A stretch of DNA of 64,000 nucleotides, taken from the NCBI GenBank assembly GCA_963714205.1, contig CAVQNQ010000004.1:1-64000 (forward strand), read 5' to 3'. Below are positions 18,614-26,600 of the stretch, piece by piece (position 1 is the stretch's first letter; each line of letters starts with the position of its first letter). The position numbers and the translations under genes are program-made. The stretch is from CAVQNQ01 sp963714205. GTDB lineage: Bacteria > Acidobacteriota > Terriglobia > Bryobacterales > Bryobacteraceae. The notes below the pieces were generated by a model that saw only the letters and a program-made list of their open reading frames with translations, was not told where the DNA came from and searched no databases.

Positions 18614-21403
18614 TCATTTTGGCGGGCTACTCAGCAAGCCCTTGAGCGCGTCCATCGCCTTGCCGAAGTTTCCCCAGTCCCCTTGCTCCATTGCCTTCTG
18701 AGCTCTATCGAATGCCGCTCTTGCCTGCCCAGATTCCAGTGGGCGGCCGGGCGGCTGCCCGGGGGTTTGGGGTTGTTGCGTCCCGAAGACGGCTTGGATC
18801 GCCTCATCGAGCGTAGGCTCCATCGCCACTTTGTCTCCCGAAATGACGATCACGCGCTTCAGTTGCGGGAAGTCCGTGCCCTCCGCGGTGAGGTACAGCG
18901 GCACTACGTAGAGAAAGGAGTTCTCGATCGGTACGGCGATCAGGTTGCCACGAATGACTCTCGACCCTTTCTGGTCCCAAAGGGTCAGTTGCTGGGCGAT
19001 GGTAGTGTTCTGATCGATCATCGCCTCAATTTGCATGGGGCCATAGATCAGCTTCTCCTTGGGAAGTTGGTAAAAGAGCATCTTCCCGTATTCGGGGAAA
19101 TCGCACCTGGCTGCCATCCAGGAGATCATGTTATTTCGCTTCTGGGGAGTGAATGGCGTCATGAGAAGGTACTCAAGCTGGTCGCTTCCGGGGAGTTTCA
19201 TCAGGATGTAATAGGGTTTCATGGGCGCGACCGTGCCCCCATACGCCTCGTTCGGGAGCACCCAGAGGTCCTCGCGGTTGTAGTAAACCTGCGGAACCGT
19301 CATGTGGAATGTCGTGTATTGGTCGGCCTGAATGGAAAAGAGGTCCTCCGGATACCGCAGATGCGATTTCAGGTCCGGCGAGAGCTGATTCAGATCTTTG
19401 AAAACGCCCGGAAAGGCCCGGCGGTAAACCGCCAGGACGGGGTCGTTCGGATCCATGACGTAGAACCGGACGGTTCCGTCATACATGTCCACAATTACCT
19501 TTACGGAGTTCCGAATGTAGTTCAGCCCCTGTTCAAAGGTCGCAGCGTGGGGGGTGGAATAGGGATAGTGATCGGAGACGGTATAGGCATCTTGAATCCA
19601 GTACTGTTTGCCCTCACTAACCACGGCGTAGGGATCTTGGTCGAGGCGGAGGAACGGAGCAGCCTGCTGTACGCGGTCCTTAACTTGCCTCCAGATTTGA
19701 ATCTTGCTTTCCGGCCGAAGATAGGATGTGAACAGTATGTTGATATCACCCTGAGTCCAGGTGAACAAAAGCCGCTTCCACAAGCTGTCCAGGGGGATAC
19801 CCCCCGTGCCGTCGTAACTCGTGTAGACATTCTGATTCCCTTTGGGGTAGTCGAACTCTTTCACTCCCGTGGCGACGATTCGATACCCGGGCATGGACTC
19901 GCCATAGTAAATGGACGGCTGGCTGATGCTCAGGCCGTAATCCGATTCCGGCGGGATGTTCTGAAGCACGTACTGCGGAAAGCCGCCTCCAATAGTCTTC
20001 GAGACGAAGCTCATGACCAAACCATAACCATGGGTAAACTGAAGTTTCTGGTTGACCCACGTTTGGGCTTCAGCAGGAAGCTCCGGGGAGAGTTCCCGGG
20101 CCGAAAGCATCACCTGGTGATATCCATCCGGCAGGTGGTAGCGGTCCACATCGGCCTTGTAGAACTGATAATAAAGCCGTATCTCCTGAGCTTGTTGGTA
20201 CATCTGAAGCAACGGCCGCCAGTCCCAGAGCCGGACGTTCTGGATCGTTTCCTGATTTCTGGCGATCACGTCAGACGTCAGATCAGCCAGCGCCGGATAA
20301 GATGTTTCCTGGATCGTGTCGAGGCTGTACGCCTTGCGGGTGAATTCGATGTTGTTTTTGAGATATGGGGTTTCAAGGGCCAACTCGTTCGGCTGCACCG
20401 CGAACCGTTGAAAGAGTGTCGGGAGGAGCATGATTGCGCAGATGTACAGCGCCACGTAGGCTCCGGCTCCGATCACGACCGCTCTGAATCGCGGCCTGAA
20501 GATATTCAAGACGAGCAACGCAGACAGCGCCGCCGCGGCGGCGGCCATAAGCCAATAGGCGACCCGCGTCACATGGTCGGCCGTATAGCCGGCTCCGAAA
20601 ACGACTCCTTGCGTGGAGTAGAGGAGTTCGAAGTGGTCGAGGTAAAATCCCCATCCCCAACCGGCCACCAGAACAAACGCCAGCATCGACAAATGTGGAA
20701 TAGCCTTCGCGCTTCGGTCTTCGGTCTGTCTGTTTCGGCGCAGTCGCAGCAAGCCGAAGTAGGCGTAGAATCCGGTTACAGCCAGCAGCGTGATGAAGGC
20801 TAGAGCGGTGAGGGAACTTTGCAAAAGCTCATAAAAAGGCAGACGAAACACATAGAACCCAGTATCGACTCCGAAGAGAGGATCGGATAATCCGAAAGAT
20901 CCGCCATAACGAAAGCGGAGATAAGTGTCCCATTGGGTATAGAAGATGGCCGCGAAGCTCAGGCCTGCAACGGCTGCTATCGCCGCTGTAGCCAGTTTCA
21001 AAACCCTGGGAGAAACCTGGATGCCGAGCTGAGCCGTAACCGTATACGGGCTTCTTAACCTGCCCCCGCTGAAAGCAGCGCCGTTCTTCTGGGCAAAGCG
21101 GAGATTGATCCCAAGGTACAGAAGCGCGACAACGAAGGCAGTGGCAAACAGTTCCCACCGAACGGACCAGATCGTCCAGAAGACGCCGACGTAGCCAAGT
21201 TGCCGCATCCAAAGCCACTTCTGTATCCAGGCGGGGATGCCGGCCAATAGCGCGATAAGCACGAATGCCGCGGCGATGATGACTTTCAACGGATGCCATC
21301 GGAGAATATCGTAACTTCCGAATGCTCTAGCCTGTTCGCCTTCGGGCGGCCGTGGCGGCTCGATGGTGGTTAGTTTTTCGATCGTGGTTAGTTCATCGAT
21401 CAT
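18614..21403 (-). CDS. UPF0182 family membrane protein
   Basis: 929 residues, typical for this family. The N-terminal 330 residues hold about seven membrane helices (KVIIAAAFVLIALLAGIPAW at the start). Then follows a large, probably extracytoplasmic, domain with the conserved segments TRKAYSLDTI, QNVRLWDWRPLLQMYQQ and DPNDPVLAVYRRAFPGVF. A proline/glutamine-rich linker precedes a short amphipathic C-terminus. The ATG overlaps the upstream remnant's stop (ATGA) behind GAGG. The function of UPF0182 proteins is not established. Confidence 0.9.
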   Translation of the reverse strand: MIDELTTIEKLTTIEPPRPPEGEQARAFGSYDILRWHPLKVIIAAAFVLIALLAGIPAWIQKWLWMRQLGYVGVFWTIWSVRWELFATAFVVALLYLGINLRFAQKNGAAFSGGRLRSPYTVTAQLGIQVSPRVLKLATAAIAAVAGLSFAAIFYTQWDTYLRFRYGGSFGLSDPLFGVDTGFYVFRLPFYELLQSSLTALAFITLLAVTGFYAYFGLLRLRRNRQTEDRSAKAIPHLSMLAFVLVAGWGWGFYLDHFELLYSTQGVVFGAGYTADHVTRVAYWLMAAAAAALSALLVLNIFRPRFRAVVIGAGAYVALYICAIMLLPTLFQRFAVQPNELALETPYLKNNIEFTRKAYSLDTIQETSYPALADLTSDVIARNQETIQNVRLWDWRPLLQMYQQAQEIRLYYQFYKADVDRYHLPDGYHQVMLSARELSPELPAEAQTWVNQKLQFTHGYGLVMSFVSKTIGGGFPQYVLQNIPPESDYGLSISQPSIYYGESMPGYRIVATGVKEFDYPKGNQNVYTSYDGTGGIPLDSLWKRLLFTWTQGDINILFTSYLRPESKIQIWRQVKDRVQQAAPFLRLDQDPYAVVSEGKQYWIQDAYTVSDHYPYSTPHAATFEQGLNYIRNSVKVIVDMYDGTVRFYVMDPNDPVLAVYRRAFPGVFKDLNQLSPDLKSHLRYPEDLFSIQADQYTTFHMTVPQVYYNREDLWVLPNEAYGGTVAPMKPYYILMKLPGSDQLEYLLMTPFTPQKRNNMISWMAARCDFPEYGKMLFYQLPKEKLIYGPMQIEAMIDQNTTIAQQLTLWDQKGSRVIRGNLIAVPIENSFLYVVPLYLTAEGTDFPQLKRVIVISGDKVAMEPTLDEAIQAVFGTQQPQTPGQPPGRPLESGQARAAFDRAQKAMEQGDWGNFGKAMDALKGLLSSPPK

Positions 21404-21784
21404 TTCATTACCTCTCCGTTAGTCCGAAGATCCGGACATTCTCCCACGGCCCGCTGCTTCCGCCTTCTTAGCGGAGATCGCAACAAAGCCGCACTCCCCC
21501 AGCGGCTCCAGGCAGCGAAGGCGATCCGCAACAGTTCCTCTCGGCTCGAATAGCGTGTCGCCGTGATATTCAGAAGGTCTTCCCATCTGCCGACGGCGCT
21601 CGCAGTGAAGCACGGGAACACTTTCGTGGCGCAACAACGCCAAAGTCTCCCTGCAGTCTGACACCTCATGCAGTTTCAAGTTTCCCCGGGAGCGGATCTC
21701 CCGAGGCCGAATGCCACCAGCCGGCAAAGGAGTGCCTAAAAGGACCGCTGCGTACACTGCGGCGATGGGATAGATTTCTCTCAT
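21400..21784 (-). pseudogene. Degenerate receiver-domain (response regulator) remnant
   Basis: From 21784 one frame gives NLKLHEVSDCRETLALLRHESVPVLHCER, which resembles the start of a single-domain receiver family common in Acidobacteria. The frame then switches: GRWEDLLN appears in the frame ending at 21400, ADRLRCLEPLGECGFVAIS in the first frame, and AAWSRWGSAAL again in the other. At least two indels or a larger decay are needed to explain this. The final frame ends in an ATGA overlap with the UPF0182 gene, so both were once coupled. Assignment rests on recalled family wording. Confidence 0.4.
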
Positions 21785-21913
21785 CGGCGGCTCATGGAAT
21801 TCCTCTGCGGGATGCGATCCATCACATGGTAGCCTTCGATACAGAAGGACGTGAGAATTGCAAGTGCTTCTGTGGAAGCCCGTACATTTCGGTCAATCTG
21901 GCATTCCTCCTGC

Positions 21914-22285
21914 TCAACCGCGCGGTTTGCTCAGGACGAGCCTCACTTCCTCCAGGAGCACAGCAGCGGAATATGGCTTTGGGAATACCTCAAATCCTTG
22001 CTGCTCCGCTCGATATGCAAGGCGCCCGTCATCAAGAAGCCCCCCGAGCATTAGAACCCTCATTTCCGGGCACCTCGTGCGCAAATACATAGCTGCCTCG
22101 TGGCCCGGCAAACTCTCGACATAGGTACGGGTTATCAACAGATCAGGAGCGCACCGGTTCAACCAATCTACCGCCCGCCCCAAGTCTCCGCCAGCCATGA
22201 CGGTATATCCTTCGCGCTCCAATGTCTCCTTAAGAATGGAACGTACAACCGAATCGGAAACCAAGAGCAAGATTGTCGTCTTCAT
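21914..22285 (-). CDS. Receiver-domain protein lacking the phospho-acceptor Asp
   Basis: About 123 residues starting MKTTILLLVSDS; a TTG start 12 codons earlier is possible but gives an atypical N-terminus. The CheY-like pattern is clear: acidic start region, APDLLITRTYVESLPGHEAAMYLR, MRVLMLGGLLDD, and the conserved lysine in FPKPYS. Where a receiver normally has the phosphorylated Asp (LITD), this protein has Arg (LITR). It is therefore probably a phosphorylation-independent pseudo-receiver. No histidine kinase is nearby. Confidence 0.75.
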   Translation of the reverse strand: MKTTILLLVSDSVVRSILKETLEREGYTVMAGGDLGRAVDWLNRCAPDLLITRTYVESLPGHEAAMYLRTRCPEMRVLMLGGLLDDGRLAYRAEQQGFEVFPKPYSAAVLLEEVRLVLSKPRG

Positions 22286-22421
22286 CAACGAGCGGTCCAC
22301 TGCGATCATTCCTTTAGCCAATTACGTTATGAGCCAAGATCGCGGCGAGTCCTTCAATAGCCGTCGCTGGCTGCCTACTGCTGGCGTTGGGGCTGGACAG
22401 GCGTCGCCTCCAGGCAGTTGT

Positions 22422-22871
22422 CTATTCGCGGTGGAAGACAAGCGTGATCGGCTTGTGCTCCGGCCTTAGGACGTCGACCATCATGGTGCCATCCGCGGCG
22501 AGGGTGTAGCTTTCCAGAGTAGTCGCGCCGGATTGGGTGGTCGTTACCTTCAGGACGTCATGATCCCATCTGGTCTTGCTCTTGAGGTCTTTGCCAGTGT
22601 GAATCGTGGCATTGTTCTCGGCGTCAGTGATATCGCGGTAGAAGTAGGTCTCGGTGGCGCCTGCGTACACGAAGCGCCTAGAGACGATGATAATGCCCTG
22701 CCGGTCGGCGATCGTCACCGTGCCGGTTTGAACGACGGACTGGCCGGCAAAATCGCTCCTGGCGGGAACGAGCGTCCAGGTACCGTTCAGGGCGCTGTGG
22801 TCGCGCGCGAAGGCGGAGAACGCCAAGAGGAGGGTCGTCAGGGCTGCTAGAGCGATTGGATATGTCTTCAT
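22422..22871 (-). CDS. Small secreted protein of unknown function
   Basis: 149 residues from ATG 22871 behind AGAAGGAGAATC, which sets the start. Residues 1-22 are a signal peptide ending near AFARDHSALNGTW. The mature part is beta-rich with alternating Thr/Val strands (TVTIADRQGIIIVSRRFVYAG), similar to small lipocalin-like or avidin-like barrels, but I do not recognise a family. A strong inverted repeat lies 60-100 bases upstream. Confidence 0.65.
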   Translation of the reverse strand: MKTYPIALAALTTLLLAFSAFARDHSALNGTWTLVPARSDFAGQSVVQTGTVTIADRQGIIIVSRRFVYAGATETYFYRDITDAENNATIHTGKDLKSKTRWDHDVLKVTTTQSGATTLESYTLAADGTMMVDVLRPEHKPITLVFHRE

Positions 22872-22931
22872 GATTCTCCTTCTACACGGGCTAGCCGTTT
22901 TCGGCGGAATCGCATGGATTCCCTTTAAACG

Positions 22932-22969
22932 TACGAGCACGCGCGGTACCGTTCCCCGTCGTGCTCGTA
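22932..22969. promoter_or_regulatory. Perfect 10-bp inverted repeat upstream of secreted protein
   Basis: TACGAGCACG at 22932-22941 pairs with CGTGCTCGTA at 22960-22969, spaced by 18 bases. It lies between the PRC-barrel gene's 3' end and the start of the small secreted protein. It could be an operator for a dimeric regulator or the terminator hairpin of the PRC-barrel gene. No T-tract follows on the minus strand, which argues mildly against a terminator. Confidence 0.45.
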
Positions 22970-23059
22970 TCCAGTTCAAAGAACGGAAGTAGTGTTGAAC
23001 CGGTACCAGCGCGAGCGAAAGGGTGGGTATTCTGTTTACGGGACGCCCACGCCCTTAAC

Positions 23060-23857
23060 TTAAACGCCGCTCAGGGAATGCGAAGACCTGCGTTCGGGTT
23101 CGTGCAGCCAATACGGCGGCCGGCCGTAGTGAAAGTAGAGCCGATTTTCGTATTCTCGATTGATCGGCCTGGACTCGACGTACTCAGGGGCATCCTTGAT
23201 GGCTTCACGGGAGAGACCGACGTAGACTTTGGAATTCGTCCAGCTCACGCGTTCAATCCACGCGGGTGAAACCAGTACTTTCTTGCCAGGCAACCAGTTC
23301 CGTGTTGCCACTTCGATGTAGCGGATCGCCCAGGCTTCATCGTCCACGACAAACCCATCCACATGGCCGAGTTCACCGTCAGCCGTCTCGATACTATAAC
23401 CGGTGACGGCCTCGCCACTGCGCAGATGAGAATCCGTCGACTCTCTCCGGATCCTCTCCGCCATCGCCTCTGTAGCAGCTGTTGGTGGTGTAGCCAAGCC
23501 CGTCGGGTAGGCCGCCGCGCCCCACAGATAGGGACCACCCCAATAATAGGGATACCCGTAATACCCGACGTACGCAGCCTCGTGCTGACGGGAAATGGGC
23601 TTGTGCGTGTCGATGTCGGGGCTATGCTCAACCTGCCTTTTTGTCAGCGCCACATCCAGCCGCTTGGCCTCCCGGTCCATATGGACTACGGATATTGGCG
23701 AAATCAGCACTCGCCGTCCGCCAAGCCAGCCGCCGGTATCTACGATGAGGTAGCGGATGGCCCACGTCTCATCGTCGAAATAAATGTCATCTATGGTTCC
23801 AAGCTCTCCGTCCGTAGCTCGGATCGCAAAATCTTTCAGATGCTTGTTCGTTAACAT
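23060..23857 (-). CDS. Protein with two PRC-barrel domains
   Basis: 265 residues. Two repeats of the same barrel are visible: residues 1-75 (IRATDGELGTIDDIYFDDETWAIRYLIVDTGGWLGGRRVLISP) and about 150-225 (IETADGELGHVDGFVVDDEAWAIRYIEVATRNWLPGKKVLVSP). A Tyr/Gly/Pro-rich linker joins them. PRC-barrel proteins of this type are often stress or photosynthesis-associated cytosolic proteins that may bind partners. There is no signal peptide. The C-terminus is polar and probably disordered. Confidence 0.85.
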   Translation of the reverse strand: MLTNKHLKDFAIRATDGELGTIDDIYFDDETWAIRYLIVDTGGWLGGRRVLISPISVVHMDREAKRLDVALTKRQVEHSPDIDTHKPISRQHEAAYVGYYGYPYYWGGPYLWGAAAYPTGLATPPTAATEAMAERIRRESTDSHLRSGEAVTGYSIETADGELGHVDGFVVDDEAWAIRYIEVATRNWLPGKKVLVSPAWIERVSWTNSKVYVGLSREAIKDAPEYVESRPINREYENRLYFHYGRPPYWLHEPERRSSHSLSGV

Positions 23858-24402
23858 TGCCTCTGTCCTCCATGACCGTGGGTGATTGCGTTGTCGCTAT
23901 CCAAAATCGGCTTCCTGTTTCGACTTCCATGGCCGCACTATTTCATCCCCCGGCCAGAACTTGTCCGTCTGAAGCGCTATTTCGTATGGCACCTGCAGTT
24001 GAATCTAGCGGTGCACGCTTAGCGCCAACCCGATGCTTGCGAAAGAAACGGCTTCGGGCCGCTGCCTCGCATGGCTTTCGTGCCTTGGCCCGGGCGCAAG
24101 AACGGAAAGTGCAGAATCTGCTGTTGGGAGTGCAAAGTCCGCACCAGGAGGCCGCTCGTCAAAACGATGCGGTTCAACCCTGCACCCCTCTATTTCCAAC
24201 TCGGACGGCAATCCCGCTCCGAAGACGATGGCAGAGGTGCAATGCTGTGGAAATCCCGCAGGAACTCCGTTGGTCGACCTGCGATTCGGTGTGAAGACCA
24301 TCGTCCCGGCCAATTGTGCTCAGTGCAGAATGCTGTGCCATCTCACACATCAGCCGGTGCGTTGCAGTTGCCGATTGCGCGTCGTGGATACATCTGCACG
24401 AG
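23858..24402. other. 545-base gap with no supportable gene
   Basis: Several short frames are open on both strands but none shows a ribosome site together with recognisable motifs or a hydrophobicity pattern. The stretch separates two minus-strand stress genes and should include the PRC-barrel promoter. It may be decayed coding DNA. Confidence 0.5.
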
Positions 24403-24864
24403 CTACCAAACAAACATGCGGGCACCGCCGCCGGGTTGCCTGATCCGCCCGGTCTGGGGAGAGCCATCGAATATGGGAGTCATGTTCTCGGTCACCGTGC
24501 TGCCAGTCTCCGGTTCCTTGCCGATGAGCTCCTCAACTTCTATTGCGTCGTGGCGGTTCATGATCTCAGCCGCGTCATTCACCTGTTCGTTTGATCCGCT
24601 TGCGAAAACGAGGACGCCTCCGCGCCGCACTCCTTGCACGTAAGCTCTCGCCTCCCGATCGCTTGCCCCGATTGCCTTGAGCTCCCGGTCCAAGCCCACC
24701 TCGAAGTCGGTGCGCGGAATACTCGTGACTCCGTCGCCCGACATTTCCCGCGGCTCCCCGAGAATGCGGATCTCGTTCCGAGGGAACGCACTGGCATCGA
24801 GGTCATGGACGACTTGGTCCGCTACGCCCGGATTTTCAAACAATCCAACTGCCGTTTTCGACAT
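24403..24864 (-). CDS. Small stress protein (YflT/general-stress-17M-like)
   Basis: 153 residues from ATG 24864 (MSKTAVGLFENPGVADQVVHDLDASAFPRNEIRIL). The single alpha/beta unit, with VGLF...A...V..L...F....I.IL, is the pattern of general stress protein 17M/YflT-like proteins. A second unit (DREARAYVQGVRRGGVLVFASGSNEQVNDAAEIMNRHDAIEVEE) completes it. The C-terminal 35 residues are Gly/Pro-rich and likely flexible. It is divergent from the Usp gene at 25295. Confidence 0.65.
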   Translation of the reverse strand: MSKTAVGLFENPGVADQVVHDLDASAFPRNEIRILGEPREMSGDGVTSIPRTDFEVGLDRELKAIGASDREARAYVQGVRRGGVLVFASGSNEQVNDAAEIMNRHDAIEVEELIGKEPETGSTVTENMTPIFDGSPQTGRIRQPGGGARMFVW

Positions 24865-25294
24865 ATTGCACCTCTGCCTATTGTTCGATGTACAAGCAAA
24901 AAATCTACTTGTGTCCACTTCACTGGCACGAGGAGGGCCGAACGTCTCGAGACGGGACAGTCCAACTCGGATAACGAGCCACCCCGCCCCAAACCTCCCA
25001 TGACGAACAAATGCTCCGCGATGGCCGGTCTCGTGCAAGGGACAATGTTTGGCGCCGGGCGCTCTTGAGGGACTGCTCATACCGGGACGGAGGGCTTCCA
25101 GCGCTCCTTCGGCTGAAGGAATGCCCGAACCGGTACAGGTCTCTTGCTAACCTCCGGCGCCCTCGCAGTCGTGAAATGGGCGAACCGATTGTCTGACATT
25201 CAGTCTGCGGCGGCGGTCAGCTTCGTGGGGCTGAGGCACGCTTCATTCCATCGGTCATGGCCCGATTGACTTTCGTCTCTTGATAGGTGGCTTT
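24865..25294. other. 430-base divergent intergenic region
   Basis: The region lies between the divergent stress gene (minus) and Usp gene (plus). It contains TGGCACG followed at the correct distance by GC (GG at 24925-24926, GC at 24937-24938). That is the spacing of a sigma-54 promoter on the plus strand, but the -12 element reads GGGCC instead of TTGCA, so it is weak. No gene is supportable. Confidence 0.4.
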
Positions 25295-26170
25295 ATGTTG
25301 AGCATTCAGAGAATCCTGGTTCCTGTTGTCTTGACCGATACTTCCCGGCACGTCATGCACCAGGCCGCGTGGCTGGCCCGGCGCTTTCATGCAGAGATCA
25401 TCCTGCTGCACGTAGTGCCGCCTCTCAGCTATCTCACCGGCGCGCTCGAGAGCGGGGATGAGATCACTGCGCGGGATTTGCACGCGCACGCCGTACAGCA
25501 GGCTCAGGAGGATCTCGATCAGCCGCTGCCGCCAGAATTCGGTGGCATTGTCGTCACGCGCGAACTGCTCAGAGGCGAACCGGCCAACGAAATCGTGAAG
25601 ACGGCCCGCGACCGTAACGCCGACCTGATCGTGATGTCGACCCATGGCCATGGGGCGTTCTACCACTTGCTGCTGGAGTCCGAGACACAGAAGGTTCTGC
25701 GCGAAAGCCATTGTCCAGTCTGGACAGGCGCTCACCTGGAAGACGCGCCGGCGAGAGAGTTCTCGATCCGCAGCATACTCTGCTCAGTGGACTTGACCCC
25801 TCACAGCAACCATACCGCGTCGCTCGCCGCGGAGTTGGCCGCGGTTGGGGATGCGAGGCTTACGCTCGTCCACATCACCACCGGCGTGGAGGTCTGGGGC
25901 CCCGGCGGATCCCACGTCGATCCCGCGTGGAAAGAGATGATCGTCGGCAACGCCATCAAAGAGATCGCGCAGCTTCAGCGGGACGTGGGCACCCATGCAG
26001 AAGTCATTATCGACAGCGGCAATGTTCCGAAGCTGCTGAACCGGGCGGCGAAGCAAACAAAGGCTGACGTCCTGATCATCGGCCGGATTCCCGGGCGAAG
26101 CCATCTAGGGGACAACGGCGAAGGTTATGGGATCATTCGGGAATCACGCATCCCCGTCCTGAGCCTCTGA
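25295..26170 (+). CDS. Universal stress protein, two UspA domains
   Basis: 291 residues starting MLSIQRILVPVVLTD; an ATG five codons upstream is also possible. Domain 1 (about 1-140) shows RNADLIVMSTHGHGAFYHLLLESETQKVLRESHCPVW. Domain 2 (about 155-291) begins SIRSILCSVDLTPHS but ends ADVLIIGRIPGRSHLGDNGEGYGIIRESRIPVLSL, where the usual ATP-binding G-2x-G-9x-G(S/T) motif is altered. Such tandem Usps occur in hypoxia and stationary-phase regulons. It stands alone on the plus strand. Confidence 0.92.
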   Translation: MLSIQRILVPVVLTDTSRHVMHQAAWLARRFHAEIILLHVVPPLSYLTGALESGDEITARDLHAHAVQQAQEDLDQPLPPEFGGIVVTRELLRGEPANEIVKTARDRNADLIVMSTHGHGAFYHLLLESETQKVLRESHCPVWTGAHLEDAPAREFSIRSILCSVDLTPHSNHTASLAAELAAVGDARLTLVHITTGVEVWGPGGSHVDPAWKEMIVGNAIKEIAQLQRDVGTHAEVIIDSGNVPKLLNRAAKQTKADVLIIGRIPGRSHLGDNGEGYGIIRESRIPVLSL

Positions 26171-26176
26171 GGACTC

Positions 26177-26193
26177 GGGCACGCTAGCTGCAA
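26177..26193 (+). promoter_or_regulatory. Candidate sigma-54 (-24/-12) promoter
   Basis: GGGCACG-CTAG-CTGCA matches the sigma-54 consensus TGGCACG-N4-TTGCA with two mismatches and exact GG-N10-GC spacing (GG 26178-26179, GC 26190-26191). It points toward the DksA-like/Usp/DUF302 genes that begin 200 bases downstream. A sigma-54 activator gene lies at 38472-40071. Assigned by eye only. Confidence 0.4.
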
Positions 26194-26396
26194 ACCCCAT
26201 GTCGCTGGAAATCACAATTAAAGCTCTTTTTGCTCCCGTTCGCTTGGGTGCGGTTCGCGCTCAACCGTCTGGTGATGGCTCCCTCTTCTGCTAATTCAAG
26301 CTGGCTCCGCGGCCTCAGCCTTCGAATGGCATGTGTTCTATTTGTGGATCGTCTCGTGCTGGGAATCGTACTCGGCTGGAAATGGCGGAGACGTTC

Positions 26397-26600
26397 ATGA
26401 AGATGGCAGATACGGAATTCGGCACGTTACAAGAAATGTTGGAACGAAAAAAGGAGGATCTCGTTCGGGCATTGCGAGAGCGGGACGGCATCACAATCGA
26501 GAAGAGCGCGGACCAAATGGACGAGATTCAAATATGCGACGGAACGAGACCTGGCGATCCGAAGCGTAGACCGCGATTCGGTTCTGCTGCGTCAGGTGAG
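26397..26600 (+). pseudogene. N-terminal half of a DksA/TraR-like gene, frameshifted and joined to Usp
   Basis: From ATG 26397 (GGAG just upstream) the protein begins MKMADTEFGTLQEMLERKKEDLVRAL..., the coiled-coil start of DksA/TraR-like proteins, up to DQMDEIQ. One extra base near 26532 shifts the frame. The next frame continues YATERDLAIRSVDRDSVLLRQVR, the expected following helix, and then runs without a stop straight into the Usp at AVDFSEISAHALR. The zinc-finger half is absent. If the extra base is an error, this is a DksA-N/Usp fusion of about 349 residues. Confidence 0.6.

Noticed and set aside
18419..20803. Very long open frame (794 codons) on the plus strand
   Set aside because: It is the exact antisense of the UPF0182 gene, has no ribosome site or domain, and arises from high GC with strong third-position bias.
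23857..24294. Possible 145-codon protein on the plus strand
   Set aside because: No ribosome site, no recognisable pattern, and competing frames of similar length on both strands.
24924..24939. Second sigma-54 promoter ahead of the first Usp gene
   Set aside because: TGGCACG and GG-N10-GC spacing are good, but the -12 box reads GGGCC and it lies 370 bases from the gene; kept only as a note.
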